From assembly GCA_945876965.1 (NCBI GenBank), contig CAMCQG010000013.1:1-34193 (forward strand): a stretch of DNA of 34,193 nt. Reading direction: 5' to 3'. How positions within the stretch are numbered: the first letter of the stretch is position 1; each line of letters starts with the position of its first letter. The notes under the pieces were generated by a model. That model saw only the letters and a program-made list of their open reading frames with translations. It was not told where the DNA came from and searched no databases. The position numbers were made by a program, and so were the translations under genes. Shown here one piece after another: positions 8,064-16,688 of this stretch. Source of the stretch: Rickettsia typhi. Lineage in GTDB: Bacteria > Pseudomonadota > Alphaproteobacteria > Rickettsiales > Deianiraeaceae.

Positions 8064-8825
8064 ATGTCAGCTGTAGGGTTAAAAAAATTAATTTTAAAAG
8101 ATAGACTACATACAACTTCTATTGAGTCGTTTTTGTTGCGATATTACGAGCAAATTATTTCTGGGGTATGGGGTTTGATGCTTTTGCGACCAATAGAAAG
8201 TGGTATTTATTGGCTTGCGGGCGATAAAAATGCGGCTAAGTTTTTTTCTAAACGATTTTTGATAATTTTTATTGTATATACTATATTTTTTTTGTTATCG
8301 TCAATTTTGATTCCAGAAATACGAAAAATTCGTCTTAGAAGACAGTTAAATAAAATGATAAAAAATAATACTCCCCAAAAACAAAAATTAAAAAATATAA
8401 TTGCTGGTAATATTTTATGTCAAAGTTTTTTTACTAAACTGGGTTTTGCACAAATTTTGATGATTGCAATTGTTAATACTGTTTTTGTAGCTTTTTGTTT
8501 TTCAACAGAATATTTTATAGATTTTATAAACACTCATGATAGGCCGTTGTTTTTATTGTTATCTTTTATTGGGTTTGCTATAATTTTGATTATTGTTTCG
8601 TGGTTTGTTGACGGTTATATTGCCAAAATAATAGATAAAAAACAATCACAAAAAATAATTATCAAAAACGATAGCGGAAAAGATTTGATGATGCAAGTTA
8701 TGCAATTAATCGCTCGTGATACACTCGAAAATAAATCAGGGCAAGCTTTGATGTCGTCGTGTTTGGAGGATATTTATGAGCTTATGTATTTATCGAATGA
8801 GGAAAAAATTAATAATCATGAATAA
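8064..8825 (+). CDS. Unknown membrane protein, second of the tandem paralogous pair
   Basis: A 253-residue paralogue of the preceding product. Shared blocks include VGLKKLILKDRLHT near the start, LLRYYEQIISGVW, FLLSSILIPEIRKIRLRRQL around residue 80, the helix after FFTKLGFAQ, and GKDLMMQVMQLIARDTLEN with QALMSSCLEDI near the end. Identity is highest at both ends and lower in the second half of the first hydrophobic region and in the loop before FFTK. The same four membrane segments are seen. The stop TAA shares one base with the ATG of murD (TAATG), so the two are translationally coupled. Function unknown. Confidence 0.75.
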   Translation: MSAVGLKKLILKDRLHTTSIESFLLRYYEQIISGVWGLMLLRPIESGIYWLAGDKNAAKFFSKRFLIIFIVYTIFFLLSSILIPEIRKIRLRRQLNKMIKNNTPQKQKLKNIIAGNILCQSFFTKLGFAQILMIAIVNTVFVAFCFSTEYFIDFINTHDRPLFLLLSFIGFAIILIIVSWFVDGYIAKIIDKKQSQKIIIKNDSGKDLMMQVMQLIARDTLENKSGQALMSSCLEDIYELMYLSNEEKINNHE

Positions 8826-9979
8826 TGAATAATTTTAAATCTGTTTTGGTGATTGGATGCGGAATTACTGGGCTTTCTGTATGTAGATTTTTGGCTAAAA
8901 AAGGAATAAAAATTTATTTAAACGATGATAATCTTATAAATTTACAAAAATATCCAGAGTATATTTCTGTTGTAGATTTGACAACATTTGATATAAAATT
9001 AGTTGATTTTGTTGTTATAAGCCCAAGTGTGCAAACGGTTTATAATCCTCATTTGATTGTTAAAATGGCTCGTCAAAACGGCATTGAAATTTGGACAGAT
9101 TTGGATATTCTGCAATATTTTTATAAGGCAAAATACATTGGTGTAACAGGCACAAACGGTAAATCTACAACTGTTAGTATGTTGTATCATGTTATGCAAA
9201 CTAATGGTTTATCGGTTTATTTAGGCGGGAATATTGGCATTCCAATGCTTGATATAGACAAAGATTACGACTATATCATTCTAGAATTATCATCGTATCA
9301 GCTTGAAAATGCTCGTAATTTATATTTTGATTTTAGTGCAATTTTAAATATAACACCAAGTCATTTAGATCATCACGGAAATTTTGAAAATTATAAAAAT
9401 GCCAAACTAAGATTAACATCGCAATCGCATATTGTTGGCAGCGAACAAAATGTGTCAACAGTTATTGCATTAGCTTTAAAAATTGGACTAAATGCAGAAC
9501 AAATTAACAATGCATTAAAAACTTATAAACCGCTCGCTCACAGGGCTGAGAATATTGCAACAATAGGCAGAATATCGTTTATAAACGACAGCAAAGCAAC
9601 AAATATTCCAGCAGTTGTTAAGGCAATTAGTGAAAATGAAAACATAGTTATGATTATGGGCGGTAAAATGCTAACCAACTATGATGAGTTGCCAAAATTT
9701 TTTGCATTGAAACATAAAATAAAAAAAGCATTTTTAATTGGCGAATCTGCCGAATTTTTAAGCAAAAAATTAATAGAAAATGGTATTCAATACGAAATTT
9801 GTGGCAATCTTGAAAAAGCGGTAAAACAATCTTATAAACACGCAATTACATTAACAAAAAATAATAAATGGAGCAATTTTATTGTTATGCTGTGCCCAAT
9901 GCACCCCAGTCAAGATCAATTTTGTAGTTTTGAAGAAAGAGGTAATGAGTTCAAAAAATTTGTTTCTATTGTGATTTAA
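8825..9979 (+). CDS. murD: UDP-N-acetylmuramoylalanine--D-glutamate ligase MurD, shortened
   Basis: Cytoplasmic ATP-dependent ligase that adds D-glutamate to UDP-MurNAc-L-Ala in peptidoglycan synthesis. The 384-residue protein shows the N-terminal Rossmann-like domain (VLVIGCGITGLS, 7-18), the ATP loop GVTGTNGKST (106-115), LELSSYQLENA (153-163), the TPSHLDHHG stretch (177-185), the YKNAK lysine (Lys194), LAHRAE (237-242), NDSKATN (254-260), MGGK (278-281) and the C-terminal SQDQFCSFEERGNEF. Usual MurD is about 430-450 residues. Here the central domain is cut short: after KNAKLRL the sequence jumps almost at once to the GSEQNVSTVIALA helix, dropping roughly 50 residues including the usual V-x-N-x-D-D segment. 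All catalytic motifs remain, so it is probably active. Confidence 0.93.
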   Translation: MNNFKSVLVIGCGITGLSVCRFLAKKGIKIYLNDDNLINLQKYPEYISVVDLTTFDIKLVDFVVISPSVQTVYNPHLIVKMARQNGIEIWTDLDILQYFYKAKYIGVTGTNGKSTTVSMLYHVMQTNGLSVYLGGNIGIPMLDIDKDYDYIILELSSYQLENARNLYFDFSAILNITPSHLDHHGNFENYKNAKLRLTSQSHIVGSEQNVSTVIALALKIGLNAEQINNALKTYKPLAHRAENIATIGRISFINDSKATNIPAVVKAISENENIVMIMGGKMLTNYDELPKFFALKHKIKKAFLIGESAEFLSKKLIENGIQYEICGNLEKAVKQSYKHAITLTKNNKWSNFIVMLCPMHPSQDQFCSFEERGNEFKKFVSIVI

Positions 9980-9998
9980 CTAGATACTTTTACCATCT

Positions 9999-12095
9999 TT
10001 ATCTTTTGTAGTTCTTTTCACGTATTATTTCTTTTGTGTATTTGTTTCCAGCAGATGGATCACGAGATATTTGGCTGTTGTAATCAAGTTTATGCATAAG
10101 CTCAATATTCGCTAATTTATTTTCTTTACTGTACTCATATTTGTTCTCATCAAACAATACATCGTATTTATTAGCAATATCAGCTTTAAGTTCCCCTATC
10201 TTTATTTTTTTCCTATCTATAATTTCTTTAATTTGATTTGCATACATTTCATATGTTTTTAAATCCATATTACCTGTTAACATATGATCAATTGCTTTCT
10301 TATTTGGATTCATAAATTCATTAGCAAATTCTATTATGTTTTTATATTTTGTTTTTTGCATAATAACATGATTAATGCGGCCGATATTATCTTTATAGCT
10401 ATCAGCACTATCTAACCCTTCTTTTAGTGTATGTTCAGCGCTATCTTTGTTGTAATCAAGAATTTTTTCAGCCTGAATATATAATGTTTTAAACATACCA
10501 CCATAATATGATTCAATTTTATTTTTTAAATCATCTATTTGTTTTTGTGGCCCTTCTTTAACACTATCTAAATGTGTTTCGACAGTGCTCATGTATTGAT
10601 TAATATGCCCTATTTTATTAAAATCATCTTTATTTTCTGAAAAATATCCCTCAATATTTTCAATTAAGGTATCTATTGATTGTTGAAATTCCTCAATATC
10701 TTTTGTTGTTATTTTTGTATTAAGAATCTCGTTTGTAATATTCAAATTTTTATCACTTAATCCAGATTCATACGAATCTGTAATGCTTTTCATGTTTCTA
10801 CCAAAATCAGAATCTTCTTTGGCAGATCTGTTATTATCAGCCATTGTTTTAAATAAATGTTTTATAGCAGGGTTATCAATATACAAACTATTGCTATCTT
10901 TTACTATATCTGATTTATCAACATTTTCTATGGTGAATTTTCTAATCTCTTTACCTTTATTATCAGTTGTATCTTCCCAAGAAATCTTAATAATTTTATT
11001 AGGCTCAATATTAAATTTATTCGTTAGTTCTGATGAATGTTTAAGCAATAAAGCTGATAACTGTCCAAAATTTTCCACCTGGGCAATATCATCTTCTATA
11101 TTTTTTGCAATAGCTTTGGCTATTGGCAGATTTTTTACCATAGCATCTATTCCATTATCTATTTGATATTGAAAAATTTGACCATATTTTTTAGATTTCG
11201 TATAAAATAAGCAATTTAATTTATCCCCATTATCATTATTCATTTGTGTCAATAAAAACAATGTATCTTTAAGCAATTTATCTCTGTTTTCATCATCGGG
11301 TTCCATATTTTTTAATTCTTTGCATTTTTTATTTACGAGGTAAGTATCATATGCATAGTAAAAAAATGTTATCGGCCTAAATATTATATTATACAATACA
11401 AAGAAAAAACTCCCAGGAAAGCTTGTAAAAGTAGACACCATACCATCTGTAATTTTATCACAAGCAGATATAATATTTTTTTTATGTTTATCGGGATCTT
11501 TTATAAGATTTTCTATAACATCTTTATTTCTATTAGAACTTTTTAGAATATCATCTTTGTCTTCATTCTTAGCAAAATCTTGCTTTAATGACTCTATAGT
11601 TGAATTAATCTCTTTTAACGCATCTTGCGAGAATTCTACAGATTCACCAAACTGATCCCAAATGCTATTTATATAATTATTAACATCTTTATATCCAGTA
11701 TCCCATGGCTGTATAGGAATCTTTCCTATCTTATTTTTAATAAAGGATTCTAAAAGAGTTTTGTATGCTGTTTGCGTATTTTGTGTTTTTGTTTTTGGGG
11801 CATTTGCTAGAGTTTTAGGACCTTCATATTCTAATTTACTTAATTTTTCTGTTAGTGAAGATAATGGATCTTTAATTTTTGTAAGAGAGTCCGGTATTAC
11901 ACCTAAGTTATTATGCAAAGCTGGGTTAGATGAATTGTCATTATGTGTGTTTTGAGCAAAAGGATAACCTGGATATGGTGATGGATATGGTGGTGGATAT
12001 AGTGTTCCACTAGCAAGATCATACTGTTGTTTCATTAGAGGAGTTTTATTGCCTAATGGATTTAGTACGACTTCTCCTGCTCCTTCTCCATTCAT
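9999..12095 (-). CDS. Large unknown helical protein with proline-rich N-terminus, effector candidate
   Basis: I do not recognise this 698-residue protein. The first 60 residues are disordered and contain a Pro/Tyr-rich stretch (YPPPYPSPYPGYP, about 33-45). From about 70 it is mainly helical and rich in Lys, Asp and Asn. One hydrophobic region at about 218-252 (TSFPGSFFFVLYNIIF... then FFYYAY) could be one long or two short membrane helices. Residues 255-690 are highly charged with several likely coiled coils. There is no Sec signal peptide. Size, low complexity and the isolated hydrophobic patch are common in secreted effectors of intracellular bacteria, but that is inference. It faces murD tail to tail with a 19-bp gap. 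Confidence 0.65.
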   Translation of the reverse strand: MNGEGAGEVVLNPLGNKTPLMKQQYDLASGTLYPPPYPSPYPGYPFAQNTHNDNSSNPALHNNLGVIPDSLTKIKDPLSSLTEKLSKLEYEGPKTLANAPKTKTQNTQTAYKTLLESFIKNKIGKIPIQPWDTGYKDVNNYINSIWDQFGESVEFSQDALKEINSTIESLKQDFAKNEDKDDILKSSNRNKDVIENLIKDPDKHKKNIISACDKITDGMVSTFTSFPGSFFFVLYNIIFRPITFFYYAYDTYLVNKKCKELKNMEPDDENRDKLLKDTLFLLTQMNNDNGDKLNCLFYTKSKKYGQIFQYQIDNGIDAMVKNLPIAKAIAKNIEDDIAQVENFGQLSALLLKHSSELTNKFNIEPNKIIKISWEDTTDNKGKEIRKFTIENVDKSDIVKDSNSLYIDNPAIKHLFKTMADNNRSAKEDSDFGRNMKSITDSYESGLSDKNLNITNEILNTKITTKDIEEFQQSIDTLIENIEGYFSENKDDFNKIGHINQYMSTVETHLDSVKEGPQKQIDDLKNKIESYYGGMFKTLYIQAEKILDYNKDSAEHTLKEGLDSADSYKDNIGRINHVIMQKTKYKNIIEFANEFMNPNKKAIDHMLTGNMDLKTYEMYANQIKEIIDRKKIKIGELKADIANKYDVLFDENKYEYSKENKLANIELMHKLDYNSQISRDPSAGNKYTKEIIREKNYKR

Positions 12096-12190
12096 ATCTT
12101 ATAACAGCAAAAAATTAAATCCAATTATTAGCAATATATAAAAAATATTAAAAAGCAATAATAATAAGATTTTATATTTTTATTTTTCTC

Positions 12191-12219
12191 TTGCATTTTA
12201 ATAAATATCTTTTTATTGT
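12191..12219 (+). promoter_or_regulatory. Sigma-70-type promoter of tRNA-Glu
   Basis: TTGCAT at 12191-12196 and TATTGT at 12214-12219 with a 17-bp spacer. The expected start lies about 5 bp before the tRNA at 12232. Judged by eye from consensus. Confidence 0.45.
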
Positions 12220-12231
12220 TTTTTAGTTGAC

Positions 12232-12306
12232 GGCTCCTTCGTCTATCGGTTAGGACACCAGGTTTTCATCCTGGCAAGACGGGTTCGATTCCCGTAGGAG
12301 TCACCA
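12232..12306 (+). tRNA. tRNA-Glu (anticodon UUC)
   Basis: A 75-bp gene. The acceptor stem GGCTCCT (12232-12238) pairs with AGGAGTC (12296-12302) through six Watson-Crick pairs and one G-U at the second position. The anticodon stem CCAGG/CCTGG encloses TTTTCAT with anticodon TTC. The T arm is CGGGTTCGATTCCCG. Discriminator A and an encoded CCA (12304-12306) complete the molecule. It sits between the two minus-strand unknown genes of the accessory block. Confidence 0.97.
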
Positions 12307-12332
12307 TTTTATTGAGGGTAATTGTTGTTTTT

Positions 12333-12965
12333 ATGTCTTTACAAAATTCTGTGCAAAGAAATTCAGATAAATTTATCGATAATAATACCTCTCAATTACA
12401 AAACATTAAACAAATAGTTGAGGTTTTACTTACTCAAATGAAGTGTTACTATGGGTCATGTTCGCAAATTGCTAATGGGGTTTTTAATACCGCTAATTTT
12501 ATTGTTAGCATAGATGCACAAAATAATGCATCAGAGGAACAAGCATTATATCATAAAAATCAGGCAAATCAATCTAACAATCAAAAATTTGTTTTTGAGC
12601 AATTACAAAACATAATAGTTCAGGCACAATCTTCACAAGAAAATACAAATGCCGCGTTTGCAATGGCACAAGCTACTCAGTTGCAAGCACAAGCTGCTCA
12701 AAATTTAGCTAATGCTGCTTTTGCAGTTAATCAAAGAATTATTGGTCAAATTGAATTGGCGCAATCTGTATTGGCAGATTCTGCAACAGAATATAATGAA
12801 ATATACAATTTGGCTGAGCAATCTAAAAATTTATCAGAATCTGTGCAAACAATGGCAGAATCAGCACAGGCCTCTTATTATTCTGTGCAAAATTGGGCCG
12901 AGCGTTCACAAGAAAAACCAAATCGCATACATAGTTATATTAATGCCGTCAGTAACGCCCTTTAG
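12333..12965 (+). CDS. Unknown Ala/Gln-rich helical protein
   Basis: A 210-residue protein. I start at the ATG at 12333 (MSLQNSVQ...), 26 bp after tRNA-Glu; a TTG at 12312 would add seven residues. It is rich in Ala, Gln, Asn and Ser. From about residue 70 it carries a long run of A-x-x-A/Q heptad-like helices, as in 'NAAFAMAQATQLQAQAAQNL' and later 'LAEQSKNLSESVQTMAESA', suggesting a continuous amphipathic or coiled-coil helix of the phasin or apolipoprotein kind. There is no signal peptide or TM. Its end overlaps the end of the convergent gene 12949-14418 by 17 bp. Function unknown. Confidence 0.65.
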   Translation: MSLQNSVQRNSDKFIDNNTSQLQNIKQIVEVLLTQMKCYYGSCSQIANGVFNTANFIVSIDAQNNASEEQALYHKNQANQSNNQKFVFEQLQNIIVQAQSSQENTNAAFAMAQATQLQAQAAQNLANAAFAVNQRIIGQIELAQSVLADSATEYNEIYNLAEQSKNLSESVQTMAESAQASYYSVQNWAERSQEKPNRIHSYINAVSNAL

Positions 12966-14418
12966 CATTATCTATTTCTATCTGTCTTAAATCATATATT
13001 ATAAGTTTCACAATATGATCATTTATTGCATATTGATTTTTCGGGCAAAATTTTAGTTTTAAAAGAATATTTTTTATTGTATCGGTATCTAGCTTATTAA
13101 TCATCAAATCTTTATCATAATTTTGATTCACATTAATGAACACACCATATTTATCTAAACGATATGTTGCTTCATATTGACCCCGATTGATATATTTATG
13201 TAAATAAAATATTGCTTCTTTTAAATATTTGTCACTTGCACCGCTTTTCGTGGCCGTGCTTTCAATACCTTTAATTTGCTTTATTTCTTTATTTTTCTCT
13301 TCAATATATCTCTCATTCTTTCGTATTTGCTCTTCATGGTTTTTTTTATATTCTTCTATATATTGCAACCTTTTTTCTTGCAAAAATTTATTTTTCTCGT
13401 TAAGTTCTTTTTTAGTGTAATTTCTTTCTTTTATTTCAGGATAAGTATTATCAATATTTTTCAATCCTTCTTTATTGAGATCAATTGCCTTTTGACACAT
13501 TGCTATTGTTTCTTTACGCTCATTAATCAATAATTCTTTTGCAAGCTCATAATCAGTTTGATAGTTTAGATCAAGCTTACATTCGATAATCATACCGTTT
13601 ATTTGTTTTTTTAATTCTTCTTTTTCTTGATGCGAAATAATCATATTACCGATCTTTTCTATTCGTCTAGCATAATCTTGTTTTCTATTTGTTTGCGGAA
13701 AAATTTCTTCTAACCTATTTAATACATCTATTGATAAAGATGCTCCTGCTGTTTTTTGAACATTTATACAATTAGCTTTAATTGGAACAGGCAAGAACTG
13801 ATATGCTTTATCATTATATATATTTTCAGCATCAAAATAACTCACCTCATTATCAAAATGCAAAACATATACTTTATTTGGATTTTTGGTTTTTGTTCTA
13901 AAATCTTCTAAATATAGCCCATTAACTATATTTTTTCTTAATACTCCTCGACTTAATACACCACAATCTTGATACTTTATTTCATTACTAGCGTTATCCT
14001 CAATACTATATGTTTCCACAACATTGGGCTGATCATCTTTTAGTAAGTTCTGCGTTATTCTTTGTATGCTGTTATTGCTATTTAATGCAAATAATCTTTT
14101 TAATTTAGCCAGCTCTTCTTTTTCGGCAAACATCTGGCTAAGATTACTATGAAGATATGCACAAGAATTAAAATTCATTATAAAATTAACTCCCTTCTTT
14201 TCTGATTGCTTTTTTATCAATTCCAAAACCCCTAAAACACCTTCATCTATTTGGTTATCTTGCTTAAGTATTCTTGTTTTACCTTTAACTAAACAATCTT
14301 CTATGTCAACATTGCACATGATAGTTTCTCCTTTTTTTGCAACCTTAATAACATTGGCAATATTATTTATCAATGTTTCTATATTTTTTGGAACTTCTGC
14401 TATTTGGCCGATACTCAT
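12949..14418 (-). CDS. HAD-like (DUF2608-type) protein with coiled coil, effector candidate
   Basis: A 489-residue protein. The first ~200 residues look like a degenerate HAD-fold domain of the kind grouped as DUF2608 in Legionella and Rickettsiales. A VDIEDCLV segment (37-44) sits where HAD motif I (DxDxT) belongs, with Asp38 kept and the second Asp replaced by Glu. A hydrophobic strand ends in MNFNS at 81-85 (motif II position), Lys162 lies in GVLRKNIVNG, and VLHFDNEV (185-192) resembles motif IV with DN instead of DD. Residues ~265-405 are a charged coiled coil, and the last 80 residues form a separate domain. HAD assignment is inferred from motif order. A host-directed role is speculative. 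Confidence 0.55.
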   Translation of the reverse strand: MSIGQIAEVPKNIETLINNIANVIKVAKKGETIMCNVDIEDCLVKGKTRILKQDNQIDEGVLGVLELIKKQSEKKGVNFIMNFNSCAYLHSNLSQMFAEKEELAKLKRLFALNSNNSIQRITQNLLKDDQPNVVETYSIEDNASNEIKYQDCGVLSRGVLRKNIVNGLYLEDFRTKTKNPNKVYVLHFDNEVSYFDAENIYNDKAYQFLPVPIKANCINVQKTAGASLSIDVLNRLEEIFPQTNRKQDYARRIEKIGNMIISHQEKEELKKQINGMIIECKLDLNYQTDYELAKELLINERKETIAMCQKAIDLNKEGLKNIDNTYPEIKERNYTKKELNEKNKFLQEKRLQYIEEYKKNHEEQIRKNERYIEEKNKEIKQIKGIESTATKSGASDKYLKEAIFYLHKYINRGQYEATYRLDKYGVFINVNQNYDKDLMINKLDTDTIKNILLKLKFCPKNQYAINDHIVKLIIYDLRQIEIDNAKGRY

Positions 14419-14506
14419 ATTGTTAAAAATTATTTTTAAGTAAATATTGCTTTTTATATATCTGCTATTAACAATTTATTGTATCAATATACTATATATC
14501 ATATAT

Positions 14507-15745
14507 ATGTCAACCAGTGAAATAATAAATTTTGGTTGCAGGCTAAACGCATATGAGTCGCAGGCAATCAAGCAAATGCTTGCAAAAAACAATGTTAACG
14601 ATGCAATTGTTTTTAATACTTGTGCAGTTACAAAAGAGGCAGAAAAACAAGCGAGGCAACAAATTCGTAAATTGAAAAGAGAAAATCCAGATAAAAAAAT
14701 TATTGTAACAGGTTGTGCCGCACAAGTTAATTCTGCGCAGTTTGAAACAATGCCAGAAGTTGATCGTATTATTGGCAATAGCCTAAAACATGATATAGAA
14801 TCCTATATTTTGATTGATGATATCAAGGTTAAAACCCGAGATATTATGCAAGATACAAAAGTTGCAGAAAACGAAATTGTAACAAATTTTGAAGATAAAA
14901 CTCGTGCTTTTTTGCAGGTTCAAAATGGTTGCGATCACAGATGCACATTTTGTATAATTCCGTTTGGTAGGGGTAATTCTCGTTCTGTTGAGCCTCGCAG
15001 AGTTATAAACGAGGTGCGAACAATGACGCAAAATGGCTATAAAGAAGTGGTTTTAACTGGTGTTGACACAACAAGTTATGGCAATGATTTTGAAAATCCG
15101 ATTAAACTTGGTGAGCTTTGTAAAATTATTTTAGAGGAATTCCCCGAATTGCCTAGGTTGCGTTTATCGTCGATAGATGTTGCAGAAATTGATGATGATA
15201 TTATTGATTTAATTGTCCATGAAAAGCGTTTTATGCCTTATTTACATATTTCAGCACAATCTGGCGATAATTTAATTTTAAAGCGAATGAAACGCAGGCA
15301 TACGCGTGAAATGTTGATAGATTTTTGCAATAAAATGCGTAATTTACGCCCAGAAATAGCATTTGGCAGCGATATTATTGCTGGATTTCCAACCGAAACG
15401 GATGAAATGTTTGCAAATACACAAGATATGCTGGCACAAACAGGAATGATATATAATCATATTTTTAGTTATTCACAGCGAGATGGAACGCCAGCCGCCA
15501 GAATGCCACAAGTAGATTATAGCATAAGAAAAACAAGAACAAAACAGCTTATTGATCAAACCGCTAAACAGCTTGATTCTTTTTTGCAAACCATGATTGG
15601 CACAACACAAAAAGTTCTATGTGAATACGGAAACACTGGTCGTTGTGAAAATTTTGCACCAGTCAAAATTGTAGGCGATTATACTCAGGGACAAATTGTT
15701 GAATATAAAATATTAGGCGTAAATAACAATATGCTAATTGTATAA
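14507..15745 (+). CDS. mtaB: tRNA (N6-threonylcarbamoyladenosine-37) C2-methylthiotransferase MtaB
   Basis: Radical-SAM enzyme that converts t6A37 to ms2t6A37 in ANN-decoding tRNAs. From the ATG at 14507 the protein has 412 residues; the longer frame upstream adds only a hydrophobic non-conserved 20 residues. The N-terminal UPF0004 domain has three cluster cysteines (GCRLNAYES Cys11, NTCAVT Cys39, TGCAAQ Cys70). The radical-SAM motif CDHRCTFC gives Cys142, Cys146 and Cys149, followed by GRGNSRS. The GCRLNAYES start motif is typical of MtaB (YqeV) rather than MiaB. The C-terminal TRAM-like part (from about 365) is short. It is transcribed divergently from the HAD-like gene. Confidence 0.93.
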   Translation: MSTSEIINFGCRLNAYESQAIKQMLAKNNVNDAIVFNTCAVTKEAEKQARQQIRKLKRENPDKKIIVTGCAAQVNSAQFETMPEVDRIIGNSLKHDIESYILIDDIKVKTRDIMQDTKVAENEIVTNFEDKTRAFLQVQNGCDHRCTFCIIPFGRGNSRSVEPRRVINEVRTMTQNGYKEVVLTGVDTTSYGNDFENPIKLGELCKIILEEFPELPRLRLSSIDVAEIDDDIIDLIVHEKRFMPYLHISAQSGDNLILKRMKRRHTREMLIDFCNKMRNLRPEIAFGSDIIAGFPTETDEMFANTQDMLAQTGMIYNHIFSYSQRDGTPAARMPQVDYSIRKTRTKQLIDQTAKQLDSFLQTMIGTTQKVLCEYGNTGRCENFAPVKIVGDYTQGQIVEYKILGVNNNMLIV

Positions 15746-15787
15746 AACTAACTTTATTCTTCTATCAACTTTAAATGAAAAATATTA

Positions 15788-16687
15788 TTATATCATAATT
15801 GATTTTATTTTTTCTATCATATTATTGGCGATAAAATTAGCTTTTTGATTGCCATTTTTTATAATGTTTGCCAAGTATGCTGTGTCAGATTTTAATTTAT
15901 TTGCATCCAGCCTAATAGGCGTAATATGCTTAATAGTTGCATCAATTATTGCATTTTTAAATGCCGAAAAACCAGCCGCCCCAAAAGATAAGATAATATC
16001 GTTTTTTGTAGCTTTTGTCAATACCGCTAAAATATCAATAAGCCTGCTAATAACAGGATTATTATCATAATCATAAATTATTTCTCCAGATTGCAAAGTG
16101 CTATTTTTTATTTTATTTGCAATAGCCTCATCATCATCAAACATTGTAATATCAAAAAAATTATCCACCTCCATATTATGACTTGTTTTGTTTAACGAAT
16201 TTAATAAAATTGTGGGTGCATTAAAAATATTGGTATTATATTTAATATTAAATCTATTTGCTAAATCTATTGTTAAATTTATATTTTGTATTTGCTGAAT
16301 ATCAGTTGCAACAAAAGACGATTTATACATTAAAATATCAGCCGCAAACAATAAATCTGATTGATTTTTATTAGAAATATAAGATAAAAACCAAGCTAAA
16401 TTAGTATGAGATAAAACTGCTGACTGGCAAAATACATTAATATTTTTATTAACAGGACTAAGCCCACTTGCCAACAAACAAATCAATGAATCCCTAATAT
16501 TATTATTTATTATTTTACGATCATCGATAATTTTCATAGCGTGTAAATCAGATAGCATAATAAAAATACTAACTTGATCCGCAGGTTGAACAATAATTTT
16601 TTTAATCTCTAAAAATGACGACAGGTAGCTGGCAAAATAAACAGAATTTGCTACGCTAAGATTATAAAATACAGATTTAGAATGCAT
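15788..16687 (-). CDS. Tryptophanyl-tRNA synthetase-like protein lacking HIGH and KMSKS motifs
   Basis: The 299-residue protein follows tryptophanyl-tRNA synthetase (TrpRS) along its length: SDLHAM (46-51), LLASGLSP (71-78), FCQSAVLSH (86-94), AADILMYKS (115-123), DIQQIQNINLTIDLANRFN (129-147), then a C-terminal helical part with NPVISRLIDILAVLT (210-224) and GNQKANFIA (279-287). The ATP-binding signatures are gone. The N-terminal region that should read P-T-G-x-x-H-I-G-N is SVANSVYFASYL, and KMSKS is replaced by SHNMEV (169-174). About 30 residues around the usual RMTQFKDK segment are also missing. The frame is intact with no stops. It is the last gene of an operon with pdhC, 1 bp after the LapA-like gene. 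It probably cannot make Trp-AMP and may be a pseudoenzyme with a new role; a canonical TrpRS should exist elsewhere. Confidence 0.85.
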   Translation of the reverse strand: MHSKSVFYNLSVANSVYFASYLSSFLEIKKIIVQPADQVSIFIMLSDLHAMKIIDDRKIINNNIRDSLICLLASGLSPVNKNINVFCQSAVLSHTNLAWFLSYISNKNQSDLLFAADILMYKSSFVATDIQQIQNINLTIDLANRFNIKYNTNIFNAPTILLNSLNKTSHNMEVDNFFDITMFDDDEAIANKIKNSTLQSGEIIYDYDNNPVISRLIDILAVLTKATKNDIILSFGAAGFSAFKNAIIDATIKHITPIRLDANKLKSDTAYLANIIKNGNQKANFIANNMIEKIKSIMI

Positions 16688-16688
16688 A

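Noticed and set aside
14447-14506. N-terminal 20-residue hydrophobic extension of mtaB
   Set aside because: It begins at TTG, is not conserved in MtaB, and MSTSEIINFGCRLN from 14507 is the family's normal start.
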